Below, piece after piece: positions 1 through 8,349 of a DNA stretch of 28,174 nucleotides (the stretch's first letter is position 1; each line of letters starts with the position of its first letter). The translations under genes were made by a program, and so were the position numbers. Under the pieces are notes generated by a model. That model did no database searches, was not told the DNA's origin, and saw nothing but the letters and a program-made list of their open reading frames with translations. This stretch comes from a virus, in the IMG/VR virus record IMGVR_UViG_3300046492_000609, positions 1 through 28,174 of that record. One strand, given 5' to 3'.

Positions 1-471
1 CTACCTTCCCATCAAGGCGTCGTAGCTGGATTCACACGCGAATCCGGCCCGACGACCTGCGTCAAGCGCTGTTGCCAGCTGGCCCGCATGGTCGTCAGCT
101 TCTGCGCGCAGCTGGGCGAGCAGATCGGTAAGCTCTTCGATTGTCTTGCCTCGCTGGGCAAGGCGGGTATGGAGAGCGGCGCGGTCGGCGAGCAGGCCAC
201 CGGTTTGTTTGCGCAGGCTGTCACCAACAGCAGCAAGCTCAACAGCGTGAGCATCATCCAGGGTTTTCTGGTCATGGGCCTTGTCTCTTATCTGATCGAT
301 GGCGGCCTGATGCCGCTGTTCGGTTTGCCGCGCCACCGATTCGGCAATGCGCGCTTCACCCTGGATCTGGGCGACGTATTCGGCGTGCACCACCTCCAGG
401 GACATGAGGCGATAGGTTTGGGCGCCGGTGGCCAGCACCAGCAGGGCGATCACCGCCAGCAGGACCTTCAT
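1..471 (-). CDS. Rz: Rz-like inner-membrane spanin (i-spanin)
   Basis: This 156-aa protein has a single N-terminal hydrophobic segment (about residues 3-18, uncleaved anchor type) followed by a long charged, coiled-coil-like periplasmic domain rich in Ala, Glu, Gln and Arg. That is the layout of Rz-type i-spanins, which join the outer-membrane partner to fuse the two membranes in the last step of lysis. The call is supported strongly by context: it follows the endolysin gene with a 4-bp overlap and contains an Rz1-type lipoprotein gene in another frame. The ORF is complete, with its TAG stop at the first three bases of the window. Sequence identity to a particular Rz family was not tested, so the call rests on architecture and position. 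Confidence 0.85.
   Translation of the reverse strand: MKVLLAVIALLVLATGAQTYRLMSLEVVHAEYVAQIQGEARIAESVARQTEQRHQAAIDQIRDKAHDQKTLDDAHAVELAAVGDSLRKQTGGLLADRAALHTRLAQRGKTIEELTDLLAQLRAEADDHAGQLATALDAGRRAGFACESSYDALMGR
12..275 (-). CDS. Rz1: Rz1-like outer-membrane spanin lipoprotein embedded in Rz
   Basis: This 87-aa ORF lies wholly inside the Rz gene in a different frame. It starts MTRKPW, has a Leu-rich signal segment and a lipobox LVTAC with the lipidated Cys at residue 21. The mature part begins with a proline-rich stretch (NKPVACSPTAPLSIPALP), which is typical of Rz1-type o-spanins. Nested Rz/Rz1 genes are established in lambdoid phages. The start codon is less certain than the lipobox, which fixes the functional reading frame. 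The mature part is longer than the 40-residue lambda Rz1. Confidence 0.85.
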   Translation of the reverse strand: MTRKPWMMLTLLSLLLLVTACANKPVACSPTAPLSIPALPSEARQSKSLPICSPSCAQKLTTMRASWQQRLTQVVGPDSRVNPATTP

Positions 472-980
472 TTCCCGAGCCCCGAAAGGCAGACGTTCAT
501 CTCCGCGATGCGGCGATTGGTCAGGCCCCTCACCTCGCGGCCGCCGGCCTTGTTCCAGCGCGGCAGTTCACGGCACGCGCCTTCATGGTCACCGGCGTTG
601 AGCTTGCGCTGGAGGTTGGAGCCGCAGACCAGTTGAGGCCCAAGGTTGTAGCCGCCCGACACGTAGGCGCCCCGCTCCTGGTTGCTGATCGCCACCGTGA
701 TGCATCGGTCGATGTAGCTATTCGCCAGCTGCAGCTCGGGCGCCAGCGCCGCATCGCACTGCGCCGTGGTGTACTGGCCGCCGGGCTTCACGCCGCGGGT
801 GATGCCATCGCAGGCGGTCCACACGCCGATGATGTCCTGGTACGCCACGTACCGCTTACCGTCGGGCGTTGTGATGGCGGTGGTCTCCCGCCCTTCCCAC
901 GGCTGCACCAGCGAAATGGCAATGGCCAGCGCACTCCCAGCCAATGCGCCAGCGCCGACCTTCTGGTTACGAGTTGCCAT
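468..980 (-). CDS. SAR-type endolysin, GH24 lysozyme (R21/P1 Lyz-like)
   Basis: The 170-aa protein has an N-terminal weakly hydrophobic Ala/Gly/Ser-rich segment (residues about 9-25), which fits a signal-anchor-release domain rather than a cleaved signal. The muramidase motif follows: Glu29 in WEG, Asp49 in AYQD and Thr55 in GVWT, matching the E-D-T catalytic triad of GH24 enzymes. Glu29 and Asp49 are 20 residues apart instead of about 9, so a small insertion (around TTAITTPDGKR) sits in the active-site loop. Cys residues at 57 and later could give the disulfide switching known for SAR endolysins. It overlaps the upstream holin gene by 14 bp and has a GAGAG Shine-Dalgarno in front of ATG 980. 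It cuts peptidoglycan after membrane release. Confidence 0.92.
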   Translation of the reverse strand: MATRNQKVGAGALAGSALAIAISLVQPWEGRETTAITTPDGKRYVAYQDIIGVWTACDGITRGVKPGGQYTTAQCDAALAPELQLANSYIDRCITVAISNQERGAYVSGGYNLGPQLVCGSNLQRKLNAGDHEGACRELPRWNKAGGREVRGLTNRRIAEMNVCLSGLGK

Positions 981-1179
981 TGATGTCTCTCACTTTTGGC
1001 TGGTAGACGAAGCGGGCGACCAGAGCGATCACCAGCGCAATGCGATACACCGCCAGCTCGGCGGTGGTCGGGTCGTAGTGCATGAAGATCTGCACCACGT
1101 CGGGCAGGAACTGGAGGAGGAACAGCACCTGAACGCTGGCTAGGCGCCAGGCCGAGCGCCACTCGGGGATGACTTTCAT
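967..1179 (-). CDS. Small phage holin-like membrane protein (DUF7940 type)
   Basis: This is a 70-aa protein beginning MKVIPEWRSAWRLASVQ. It has two hydrophobic segments (about residues 15-32 and 43-60) joined by a short polar loop, and a charged C-terminus. Small two-helix proteins starting with an amphipathic W-R-x-A-W segment and lying just before a SAR endolysin are known holins or pinholins of Pseudomonas and enterobacterial phages. ATG 1179 overlaps the stop of the preceding gene as ATGA, so the shorter start is preferred over in-frame upstream ones. It would depolarise or perforate the inner membrane and trigger the SAR endolysin. Confidence 0.8.
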   Translation of the reverse strand: MKVIPEWRSAWRLASVQVLFLLQFLPDVVQIFMHYDPTTAELAVYRIALVIALVARFVYQPKVRDINGNS

Positions 1180-1502
1180 CCGCCAAACCCCTTGGCCAGG
1201 AACGGCCACACCTTGTCGAACATGACCATAAAGGCAGCGCCCGCGCCGATCCCCCAAGTAATCTTGTGGCCCATGCGATCAACCGAGGCGTTGATTTTTC
1301 CTATTCCCACTTCCATGTCGTCGAGCTTTTCGGTCTGGTGCGCGAACTGCTGCTCGAGCTTGGTCAATCGCTCCGGGGCGCTTTCATGTCGGCGGTCGAA
1401 CTGATCAAGGCGGTGCTTGACCACCTTCATGTCCTGTTCGAGGGCGCCGATGCGATCGCCCTGGTTGCGACCTGATTCCGACCGCTGTTCTGAAATCTGC
1501 AC
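1176..1502 (-). CDS. Coiled-coil protein with C-terminal membrane segment, lysis cassette
   Basis: The 108-aa product is mostly a charged coiled coil (residues about 10-75, with regular Leu/Val heptads such as LEQDMKVVKHRLDQF). It ends with one hydrophobic segment (about 81-97, ITWGIGAGAAFMVMF) and a short polar tail. This resembles XhlA-type hemolysin/holin accessory proteins in layout, but family membership is an inference. Translation starts at GTG 1502 with a GAGGG Shine-Dalgarno seven bases upstream. The stop overlaps the holin start, so the two are probably translationally coupled and the protein may assist or regulate holin function. Confidence 0.7.
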   Translation of the reverse strand: MQISEQRSESGRNQGDRIGALEQDMKVVKHRLDQFDRRHESAPERLTKLEQQFAHQTEKLDDMEVGIGKINASVDRMGHKITWGIGAGAAFMVMFDKVWPFLAKGFGG

Positions 1503-1514
1503 TGGGTATCCCTC

Positions 1515-3770
1515 TCAATTGGCTTGGTTGGTGCTGCTGCGCAGGTCCTGCAGTTGCTGCTGCAGGTCTGCCATTTCTTTATCCATGGCGAGCAACCTGG
1601 CCACCACGAGCGGCACCAGCTTGGAAACGTCTAGGGCTTGGGGAACAATGGCGGTGCCGGTCTTGTGCCACTCGCACCCATCTTCCAGCTCGGCTGGCTC
1701 GGGCTGGTCAGATGCGACGATCTCCCAGCTTTCGTTGGTGATCTCGCCGGTCTCGGGGTCTTTGTCGAAGGCGTGGCGCACGATGGTACCCACGTCCTGG
1801 ACGGCGTCCTTATCGCCCACAACTGCGCCAGGAACGATCTCCTGGACTTCGTGAGCGATGAAGCCGGAATGCACGACTTTGTCGGGATCGGAGATGAAAT
1901 TGTAGGTAACAGGTCGCAGCGCGCGGAAATCGGCCACCACGTCATCCATCTCGACGATGTTCTCTTTGGTGCGCACGTCGGAAGTGGTGGCGTAGGTGGT
2001 CGCACCCGCTGCCACCGAGATCGCGCCCGACTGGACCAGGGCCTTGTAAAAGTACATCAGCGGCCCATCGGTGCCCTGTCGGCGCATGTAGGACACTGGG
2101 TTGGAGGTTTGCGAAAGCTCCAGCGTGCCGCCAGCATCCACGGTGCTCCCGTCCTGGGTGCCCGAGGAAACGATGACTCGCTGGGTTCCACCAAGATGGG
2201 TGCGATTGCTCAGGTAAGAATCTGAGCCGTTGACGTAGAGGTAGCCGGTACCAGTCCCGCTTGGGTCGCAGACCAACGAGAGGATGGTCTTTGGTAGCTG
2301 GCTGGCACCATCGAACGCCGTAAGGTTGAGCGTTCGACCCGACGCTGTGCCGGTGCTGATCTCGAAAGGCTGGGCCACGCTGCCGTTGAACGCGCCGTTG
2401 GTTTCTTGTCTGCCCCGGATGGTTCCTGGTAGCGCCGGGTTATAAGCTGGGTGGGTATCGATGACCCCATTCTTGTGCGCCAGGTAACGCGCACCAACCG
2501 CGGTGCCGTTGATGGTGCAATCCTTGACAGTGATGGTGCCCTCGGCCGCGCCGGCGAAGTACGAGATAAAGCTAGGGTTTCCGGTCACGGTCAGCGTGAT
2601 CACAGCGGTGAAGATCTGCCCAGGCGACCCAACGTGCCAGTGGCTGTTGCCGCCGCCGAAGGCCTCATAGGAAGAGGTCAGGTAGACGTTGCCCATCGAG
2701 CCAGCAACGATGTGGGATGCCAGGCAGTTGCCAAATCGCATGGGGCCGACGGACATGAAGCCGCCTGTCTGCGCCGAAATGCCGTCCCCTGCCGACGAGC
2801 TAACCGTGAAACCACGGATGTCCACCACCGCGCTTTGCTCAACGGTGAAGCCGGTGCTGGTGGCGTTGATGATGCAGTTCGCAGGGGCGGCCACGTTGCC
2901 CGTGATATAGAGGCTGCCGGCACCTACGTGTGGCTTCGAAATGAATGCGCCAGCCGCGTAGGTTCCGTCCGCAACCTGAATGACCACGTTGTAGCCGTTG
3001 AAATCCAGAGATGCCTTGATCACATCGACAGCATGCTGAATGGTCAGGAATGCGCCGCCAGCGGTAGAGGCCAGGCCAGTGTTGTTGTCGTTACCATCGG
3101 TGCGCACGTAGTAGGTGCGGTCGGCATAGAGCTTTTCGCGAAGGTGGCCGGATAGAGCTCGTCCACGGAACCCAATGCCAGCGGCCCCGAGCAATGGGTC
3201 AGCGATGTTCGCAAGGGTCTGGAGCATGCGAGCGATGCCGTCTGGGTACAGGTACGCTACGTTCTGTGCGTTGTTTATATTCCCGGTTGCACCTGCCACC
3301 AGGCTAGAGGCGAACAGCTCCGACGAGTTCTTCGTTGCAGCATCTTGAGGATTGACCGGGTCGCCCAGGTTGGCGATGCGATAGCTCAGCGCGTCGAAGT
3401 AGGACTTGAAGAAAGGCCGCACAAGGGCGCGACCTATTGAACGCCCAACGTCCTGGAGTACGCACCAGATTCGGTCGAAGTCCAGGTTGATGGACTTGGC
3501 CAGCAGGTCGCCGTTGGTTTGATAGTCGGTCAGGCGCTCCAAAGGTACGTTGCGAATGAGCGACAGGGTGCCCGGGGCTGGCGGGGTCACGAAGGTGATG
3601 GTGCCGGTGTTAGCGCCCACTCCTGCGATGGAGAATCCGGAAACGACCTCAACCCCGCCGAGGAACACGTCGAGGTCGCTGGCCTTGATCAGCAGGAAGG
3701 GTATCGAAAATACCGTGGCCACTCCGTTGGCCTGGTATTCGACATAGGGTTGCGTGTTGGAAACAGCCAT
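1515..3770 (-). CDS. Tail fibre/tailspike with T7 gp17-like head and self-cleaving S74 chaperone
   Basis: The 751-aa protein has three visible parts. Residues about 1-140 resemble the T7 gp17 N-terminal tail-attachment domain (YQANGVATVFSIPF, IRNVPLERLTDYQ, NLDFDRIW). The middle, from about YYVRTDGNDNN, is a beta-helix-like region with repeated short strands and Gly turns, as in host-surface polysaccharide-binding or -cleaving spikes. The C-terminus from Ser597 (SDVRTKENI) is a peptidase S74 intramolecular chaperone, expected to cut itself before Ser597. Its final helix (about residues 720-745) is a coiled coil. The S74 domain carries an acidic insertion of roughly 45 residues between DVGTIV and DVSKLVPLVV. 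This is the likely receptor-binding protein and hence the host-range determinant. The depolymerase activity is not certain. Confidence 0.9.
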   Translation of the reverse strand: MAVSNTQPYVEYQANGVATVFSIPFLLIKASDLDVFLGGVEVVSGFSIAGVGANTGTITFVTPPAPGTLSLIRNVPLERLTDYQTNGDLLAKSINLDFDRIWCVLQDVGRSIGRALVRPFFKSYFDALSYRIANLGDPVNPQDAATKNSSELFASSLVAGATGNINNAQNVAYLYPDGIARMLQTLANIADPLLGAAGIGFRGRALSGHLREKLYADRTYYVRTDGNDNNTGLASTAGGAFLTIQHAVDVIKASLDFNGYNVVIQVADGTYAAGAFISKPHVGAGSLYITGNVAAPANCIINATSTGFTVEQSAVVDIRGFTVSSSAGDGISAQTGGFMSVGPMRFGNCLASHIVAGSMGNVYLTSSYEAFGGGNSHWHVGSPGQIFTAVITLTVTGNPSFISYFAGAAEGTITVKDCTINGTAVGARYLAHKNGVIDTHPAYNPALPGTIRGRQETNGAFNGSVAQPFEISTGTASGRTLNLTAFDGASQLPKTILSLVCDPSGTGTGYLYVNGSDSYLSNRTHLGGTQRVIVSSGTQDGSTVDAGGTLELSQTSNPVSYMRRQGTDGPLMYFYKALVQSGAISVAAGATTYATTSDVRTKENIVEMDDVVADFRALRPVTYNFISDPDKVVHSGFIAHEVQEIVPGAVVGDKDAVQDVGTIVRHAFDKDPETGEITNESWEIVASDQPEPAELEDGCEWHKTGTAIVPQALDVSKLVPLVVARLLAMDKEMADLQQQLQDLRSSTNQAN

Positions 3771-3793
3771 GGGGAGCCCTCAATTGGGCGGGC

Positions 3794-5419
3794 TCAGTAA
3801 TCAACCTGCACTTCGTGCACGCCCGCATCTGGGCGCCAATCGTCACGCTTCACCTCTGTCGGTTTCCCGACTATCCGCCCAATACGTACGGGGGTTTGGC
3901 TGATTGCGCCGGCGCCGGAGTCGATAAAGTCGTCTGGCTGGTCGCTGATGGCCGGGTTGAAGTCGCGCATCTGGTCCCACACAGTGCGCAGGACGTCGAC
4001 ATGAGCCCACAAGAAGCGGGCCGATAGCGGCGACTCGAAGGCGTCCAGGATGCGCTTCTGCTTGTTCACGGTGGAGTGCTCTTCACGGACCCCACAGCCC
4101 GTGCCTTTCAATGCCTGTCTGAGGATGTTGGGCACAAACCCGCCCGGTCCGTTGGTCTCCACCACGACGCATGGGATCTGGAACTTGAGCACCAGCTCGC
4201 GCACCCGGGCGACCTGCCCTCCCACGATCCGGTCCTTGCTGTCGAACTCTGCCAGCTCGCCGGTCAAGCCCTCGCACTGGTGCCAGTACAGCTGGCCACG
4301 GGCATCGGTCAACAGCAGAGAGAACGCCGAGGCGTCCGATTTGATCTTGCCCAGCGACACGTCCCAGTAGGCCACCGCGCTGACGATCTGGGTGGTACCC
4401 AGGAACATGGCAGCTGCACCGTTGGCGTACCGCATTTCGGGGTGCACGTCGTAGGGAATGATGCGGGCCGGATCCAGGCGCACTTCCGTGATTGGCTTGG
4501 AGTGGAGCTGATACTGCGAGTCCCATTCGTTGATGGTCCGAGTCTTTCGGCGGCGGTCGCCCAGTTCTTCGGCGTTGAAGCGATCAGCCCAGGCGCAGCC
4601 AGCGTAGCAGTCCACCAGCGTGCCGGGCGGCGTGAAGAAGGCGATGCCTGTCTTGGTTACCTGGTAGTCCTTGCCCGGCACCAGCAGGCGGGCGTGCTTG
4701 CCAATGCCGGAAAACACCACCTCGGGAACGAACGGCACGTCGTAACCGTGCTGCTTGGCGTCCTCAATGCGGTGCTCCTGGGCGAACATGCGGATGGTCA
4801 GGCAGTCGGCGCCCAGGCCTTCGACCTCGTCGTAGATGCTGTCGTGGGTGTGCGGGGTGCCGATGAACAGCTGGCGCGCCCCGGGCACCATGATGTGGAT
4901 CTGCTCGCCCAGCCGGTACCGCATTTTCTCCCGAGCTTCCGGGGTCTGGATGTTCCGGGGCACCTCCACGTCGTCGTTCTGGCATTCATCCGCCCGGGCC
5001 GACGTGACGTTGGAGAGGATGCCCTTGGCGAACATGCTGGCGTTCCGGAAGTCCTGAGCGCCCAGCACCCACCACTGTTCAACCGTGCCCTGCCCGGCCG
5101 GCAACAGGTGCTTGGTAAGCGGGTGATTGCGCAGCACGTTCTGCGTGTCGCGGCTGGTCTTGTAGGCGGTGGGGTCCGACTCCGACTGGTGCAAGATGCG
5201 GTACGTAGGGTCGAGGTAATACCGCCAGGCGTTGTACACTGCGAGGATGGTGGACTTACCGAAGCCCCGAAAACAGCGAAGCACCGCAAGGTTTCCACGG
5301 TGCTCCAGCCAATGGCACGCCCGGATGTGCACGTCCGGGACTTTCCACCCCATGCGCTTGGCCCACATGAGGAAAAACGCCAACAGTGAGATATACGGGC
5401 GCTGGTTCTCAGTGGACAT
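3794..5419 (-). CDS. Terminase large subunit (T7 gp19/DNA maturase B-like)
   Basis: This 541-aa packaging motor ATPase and nuclease has a Walker A motif FRGFGKST at residues about 50-57. An acidic segment (DECQNDDVEVPRN) sits where gp19-type proteins carry Walker B (ADDVEVP). LFIGTPHTHDSIY follows, and the C-terminal nuclease domain begins AYWDVSLGKIKSDASAF with the expected metal-binding Asp residues. The start was set at ATG 5419 (MSTENQ), overlapping the small-subunit gene by 11 bp; GTG 5425 in the same frame is an alternative. The last 25 codons contain one copy of the ATAGTCGGGAAACCGAC element, read in frame as IVGKPT. Together with the small subunit it translocates DNA through the portal into the procapsid. 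Confidence 0.93.
   Translation of the reverse strand: MSTENQRPYISLLAFFLMWAKRMGWKVPDVHIRACHWLEHRGNLAVLRCFRGFGKSTILAVYNAWRYYLDPTYRILHQSESDPTAYKTSRDTQNVLRNHPLTKHLLPAGQGTVEQWWVLGAQDFRNASMFAKGILSNVTSARADECQNDDVEVPRNIQTPEAREKMRYRLGEQIHIMVPGARQLFIGTPHTHDSIYDEVEGLGADCLTIRMFAQEHRIEDAKQHGYDVPFVPEVVFSGIGKHARLLVPGKDYQVTKTGIAFFTPPGTLVDCYAGCAWADRFNAEELGDRRRKTRTINEWDSQYQLHSKPITEVRLDPARIIPYDVHPEMRYANGAAAMFLGTTQIVSAVAYWDVSLGKIKSDASAFSLLLTDARGQLYWHQCEGLTGELAEFDSKDRIVGGQVARVRELVLKFQIPCVVVETNGPGGFVPNILRQALKGTGCGVREEHSTVNKQKRILDAFESPLSARFLWAHVDVLRTVWDQMRDFNPAISDQPDDFIDSGAGAISQTPVRIGRIVGKPTEVKRDDWRPDAGVHEVQVDY
3858..3874 (-). repeat. ATAGTCGGGAAACCGAC element, copy 1 (inside terminase gene)
   Basis: The minus strand reads ATAGTCGGGAAACCGAC, identical over 17 bases to copies 3 and 4. 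RNA would form GTCGG-GAAA-CCGAC, a 5-bp stem closed by a GNRA tetraloop. This copy is translated (I-V-G-K-P-T) near the C-terminus of the large terminase, 88 bases upstream of the tail fibre start. All four copies point in the direction of late transcription. Confidence 0.85.
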
Positions 5420-5744
5420 GGCCACCTTGCTGCGCTCGCTCGAGCAGCGCTTGGGCCTCCCTTTCAGCTTTCGCTATGTCGTTGTCCAACCCATCGTCGT
5501 CATCGCTGCCTACCGGCGCCTTTGTCCGGTTCAGCGTGCCGCAAATGTTCATCACCCTGACCAGCAGCGTCATGGTGGCGGCGGCGTTCTTCTTGCACCA
5601 GTAACGGTCGCCCCGTTCCTGCTGGGTTATTTCGGCCAGGGGCTTGTCGTTGCCAGGCCACTGGCTGGGGTCTGCCTCGCTGATCACTACTTCGGCCAGC
5701 CCTTCGGCCAGCACCTGCATCCGGTCGAGTTGGTCACTGCGCAT
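5409..5744 (-). CDS. Terminase small subunit-like protein
   Basis: The 111-aa acidic protein lies directly upstream of, and overlaps, the large terminase gene, the usual place of the DNA-recognising small subunit (maturase A). The segment GDRYWCKKNAAATMTLLVRV resembles the central helix seen in small terminase-associated proteins of related podophages. The C-terminal part (DDDDGLDNDIAKAEREAQALLERAQQ) is acidic, then helical. No clear helix-turn-helix can be picked out by eye. The call is therefore based mainly on gene order and size. The start ATG 5744 shares a base with the stop of the preceding ejection-protein gene. Confidence 0.65.
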   Translation of the reverse strand: MRSDQLDRMQVLAEGLAEVVISEADPSQWPGNDKPLAEITQQERGDRYWCKKNAAATMTLLVRVMNICGTLNRTKAPVGSDDDDGLDNDIAKAEREAQALLERAQQGGHVH

Positions 5745-8287
5745 CAGTTGTCTCCTACGGCGGCGCCGAGGTCAGGGCCTCGGCTCGGGGCTGCTTCGCC
5801 CGGTTCCCACCAGTAGCTCTGGCCGAAGTCCTTCTGCGCGCGGCGGGTCATGCGGCTGAGGTAGCCAGGGGAGAAAAATTCCTGCAGCTGGTGGAACACC
5901 AGGTGATCCATGGCGGCCTTGGTGTACCAGAGGTTGGCGCCCGGGATGTGGCCTTTGGCGAAGCGCACCAGGTTGCCGCCGGTTTGATCGACATTGCCGT
6001 CAGCAGCGGATCCTTTGAGCTTGAACAGGGATTCAATATCGCCAGCGATGGGCCCGCCCAACGAAGCCAGGGCCGAGTTGCCGCCTTGGGTCTGGTCACT
6101 GAACAGGAAGTCGCCGTACAGGCCCAGCGCGCCGCCCTTGAGGAATGAGGCCAGGCCGAAGCGCAGGCCGGGCACGCCCAGCGTCTTGTCGTCGGTCATG
6201 TCCTTGGGGTCACGGCCGGCGATGACCTCGCCAAGCTGGATAACCATGCCGCCAAGGACAGTTGTGGTAGCGGCTGTTGCGGCCAGATAGCCGGCCTTGC
6301 CCCACCCCGTTTCCTGAGCCATGGCGCGCCGGAAGTGACGCATGATCATCGCCACCGAGAAGCTCTTGAACTGCCAGAACGACCGGGCAATCTCACCCTT
6401 GAAGGTGCCCCGCTCGAAGCCGCCGTGCATAAAAACCTTTTCCCGGGCACCGGGCTCGATGATCGCCATGTTGGTTTCGTCCAGGACGGTGCCCAGCAAC
6501 TTGGTGGCGGCCTGGTCGCGCAAGCGTGTCGGGGTCATCCCCAAGGATTTCGCCAAACCCTGCAAGCTTGAATCTTTGATGCGATAGATGCTGGCAGGGG
6601 TCAGTACCGTGTCACCGGCACCGCGCCAGTCTTCGGGCTCAGCCAGGCGCCACACCTGCCAGTCGGTTTCGGTGACACCCTGGCCCTTGAGGCGGGTCCG
6701 ATCGGCATCTTCCATCATCGACATCGAACGGTGCTTACGGCTCATTTCGCCCAGCGTATCCAGCATGGTCGCACCGAACGCCCGCTGCGTTCCGGCAGTC
6801 AAGGCGTTGAGCCCGGAGGCCTGCATTACTTTACTGGCGGCGGTCTGAGAGAACTTCGCGACACGACCAGATATCTCGGCAGTGCTGCCCAAACCATCGG
6901 CGCCCCAGCGGTTCAAACTGCCGATCAGCTGGTTCAGCCCCAGGCCCGCGCGCATGGCCAGACGGCGGTCAGTGGCATCAGCAGGGTTAAGCATTCGTAG
7001 CTCGTTGGAGAACACCTGCATCACCGGCATGTTGTTCATGTGGGCCGTGATGCCCAGCGTGCCTTGGTCCGTCAACGAAGTCACCACAGCAGAACCAAGC
7101 CGAGCGCCTACGTTCAGCGCTCGATACGTATCGAATCCATTCGCAATGCTGGCGTTGGCGGGGGGCTCGCCGGTTCCGGCGATTTCTTCGTATAGCCGCT
7201 CGATCTTGCGGCGTTGACGCTGATTCTTTGGGGATTTCCGAGGCGCCATGATATCGGCCGCCTTTTGCTGGTTGTCGAGCCAGTAGCGCAGCTGGTGGTC
7301 CGGGTTAGGCCCGAACGCTTCGACCAGGGCTATATCGCTGGAAGCCTTATGCAGGTGGCCCAGCAGCAGCTCCAACAGGTTCTTCTCCCCGTAGCGCTCC
7401 TGGGCTGCGATGAATGCCTCGGCGTCTTTGTAGTGGATCTGGCGGGACTCGCTGCCACGGTTGGCACGCATCCCATCACCACCAACGCGGCCGGGCTCAA
7501 GCTTGCTGGTGCCGCCGGTGGCCAGGGTCAACCATGCATTGCCCAGGAACTCGCGCAGTTCCACGTCGTTCATGGCCGCGCCGTCTTCCTTGATGTACTT
7601 GGCGCGGTTCGCCCACTGCACGTGGTCATTGACCCAGGCGTCTTTATCCTTGGCCACCCGAATCTGCGAGTGATCGCGCGGCATGGACCAGTCGTCCAGA
7701 AACCCGACATCACCGCCGGCACGGTTGAAGCGCTGGCGCAGGCGCTCGGCCACGTCCTTGAATTGCTTGGCCGCCACCTTGGCCTCGGGCACACCTGAGT
7801 CGGTGCCGTGCAGCTCGCGCACCAGGGCCAGGTTGCCGCCGGCGTCCTGCAGCAGCCCCATGAACTTGCCCTTGGTCAGGTCGATGACGTCCAGCATGCG
7901 CGACACGGATTCGTCGCGGATCGCCCGGCCGGCGGATTCCACGGACTGGATGCCACTGCGACCATCCGAGGTGAAGGCCATCATGCGATCCAGCCCTTCG
8001 AGGGGGGCCGTGGGGAAGCGCGCCACGTAGTTGGCAACACGGTCATGGGCAAGGATGGTCAGAGCAACGCGGCGTTTCTTTAGAGCCTGCTCGTCGACCA
8101 GCTGCTTAGCCGCGGCGGTGGCGGCTTCGGTCAGACGGTCTGCGGCGGTCTTGGATTGCCAGGCCGGGTCCTTCTGCGCGAGCTGGCGCATCGTCATGCG
8201 GATGCGGTTCTCGATGCCCTGGACTTCGGTCTGGTTGAGGTGGCGGCCTATCGCTTGAGTGACGGCCTTGATGCATTCGGGGCGCAT
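5744..8287 (-). CDS. Large internal virion/ejection protein (gp16 C-terminal-like)
   Basis: The 847-aa protein starts MRPECIKAVTQAIGRHLN, has a long helical Arg/Ala/Glu-rich first half, and a C-terminal half with hydrophobic Gly/Ala stretches (YLAATAATTTVLGGMVIQLG; LASFLKGGALGLYGDFLF). It ends in FFSPGYLSRM and DFGQSYWWEPGEAAPSR. These features and its place between the ejection-protein genes and terminase match the second large internal protein of T7-virion-type temperate podophages, corresponding to the C-terminal part of T7 gp16. It would sit in the capsid core and be injected to form the trans-envelope DNA channel. Its Shine-Dalgarno lies in a hairpin (8292-8314). No lytic transglycosylase motif is visible. 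Confidence 0.75.
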   Translation of the reverse strand: MRPECIKAVTQAIGRHLNQTEVQGIENRIRMTMRQLAQKDPAWQSKTAADRLTEAATAAAKQLVDEQALKKRRVALTILAHDRVANYVARFPTAPLEGLDRMMAFTSDGRSGIQSVESAGRAIRDESVSRMLDVIDLTKGKFMGLLQDAGGNLALVRELHGTDSGVPEAKVAAKQFKDVAERLRQRFNRAGGDVGFLDDWSMPRDHSQIRVAKDKDAWVNDHVQWANRAKYIKEDGAAMNDVELREFLGNAWLTLATGGTSKLEPGRVGGDGMRANRGSESRQIHYKDAEAFIAAQERYGEKNLLELLLGHLHKASSDIALVEAFGPNPDHQLRYWLDNQQKAADIMAPRKSPKNQRQRRKIERLYEEIAGTGEPPANASIANGFDTYRALNVGARLGSAVVTSLTDQGTLGITAHMNNMPVMQVFSNELRMLNPADATDRRLAMRAGLGLNQLIGSLNRWGADGLGSTAEISGRVAKFSQTAASKVMQASGLNALTAGTQRAFGATMLDTLGEMSRKHRSMSMMEDADRTRLKGQGVTETDWQVWRLAEPEDWRGAGDTVLTPASIYRIKDSSLQGLAKSLGMTPTRLRDQAATKLLGTVLDETNMAIIEPGAREKVFMHGGFERGTFKGEIARSFWQFKSFSVAMIMRHFRRAMAQETGWGKAGYLAATAATTTVLGGMVIQLGEVIAGRDPKDMTDDKTLGVPGLRFGLASFLKGGALGLYGDFLFSDQTQGGNSALASLGGPIAGDIESLFKLKGSAADGNVDQTGGNLVRFAKGHIPGANLWYTKAAMDHLVFHQLQEFFSPGYLSRMTRRAQKDFGQSYWWEPGEAAPSRGPDLGAAVGDN

Positions 8288-8291
8288 GGCT

Positions 8292-8314
8292 TGCCTCCAG
8301 TTGGGATGGAGGCA
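8292..8314 (-). promoter_or_regulatory. RNA hairpin that sequesters the Shine-Dalgarno of the 847-aa ejection protein gene
   Basis: On the minus strand TGCCTCCA pairs perfectly with TGGAGGCA across the 7-base loop TCCCAAC. The 3' arm contains GGAGG, the only good Shine-Dalgarno for ATG 8287, six bases before the start. The fold would hide the ribosome binding site. Translational damping of this gene is an inference. Confidence 0.6.
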
Positions 8315-8332
8315 GCCTATGAGGGAGGGTTA

Positions 8333-8349
8333 GACGGTTTCCCGACTAT
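8333..8349 (-). repeat. ATAGTCGGGAAACCGTC element, copy 2
   Basis: The minus strand reads GCAAATAGTCGGGAAACCGTC. It differs from the other copies by one base (T for A), which puts one mismatch in the 5-bp stem. The flanking GCAAATAG matches copy 3. The TAG in the element is the stop codon of the YecR-like lipoprotein gene, and the element ends 46 bases before the next gene. Confidence 0.85.

Noticed and set aside
4076-5389. 437-aa plus-strand ORF opposite the large terminase
   Set aside because: Antisense frame opened by GC-rich codon bias; no ribosome site, and the minus strand holds a clear terminase with motifs.
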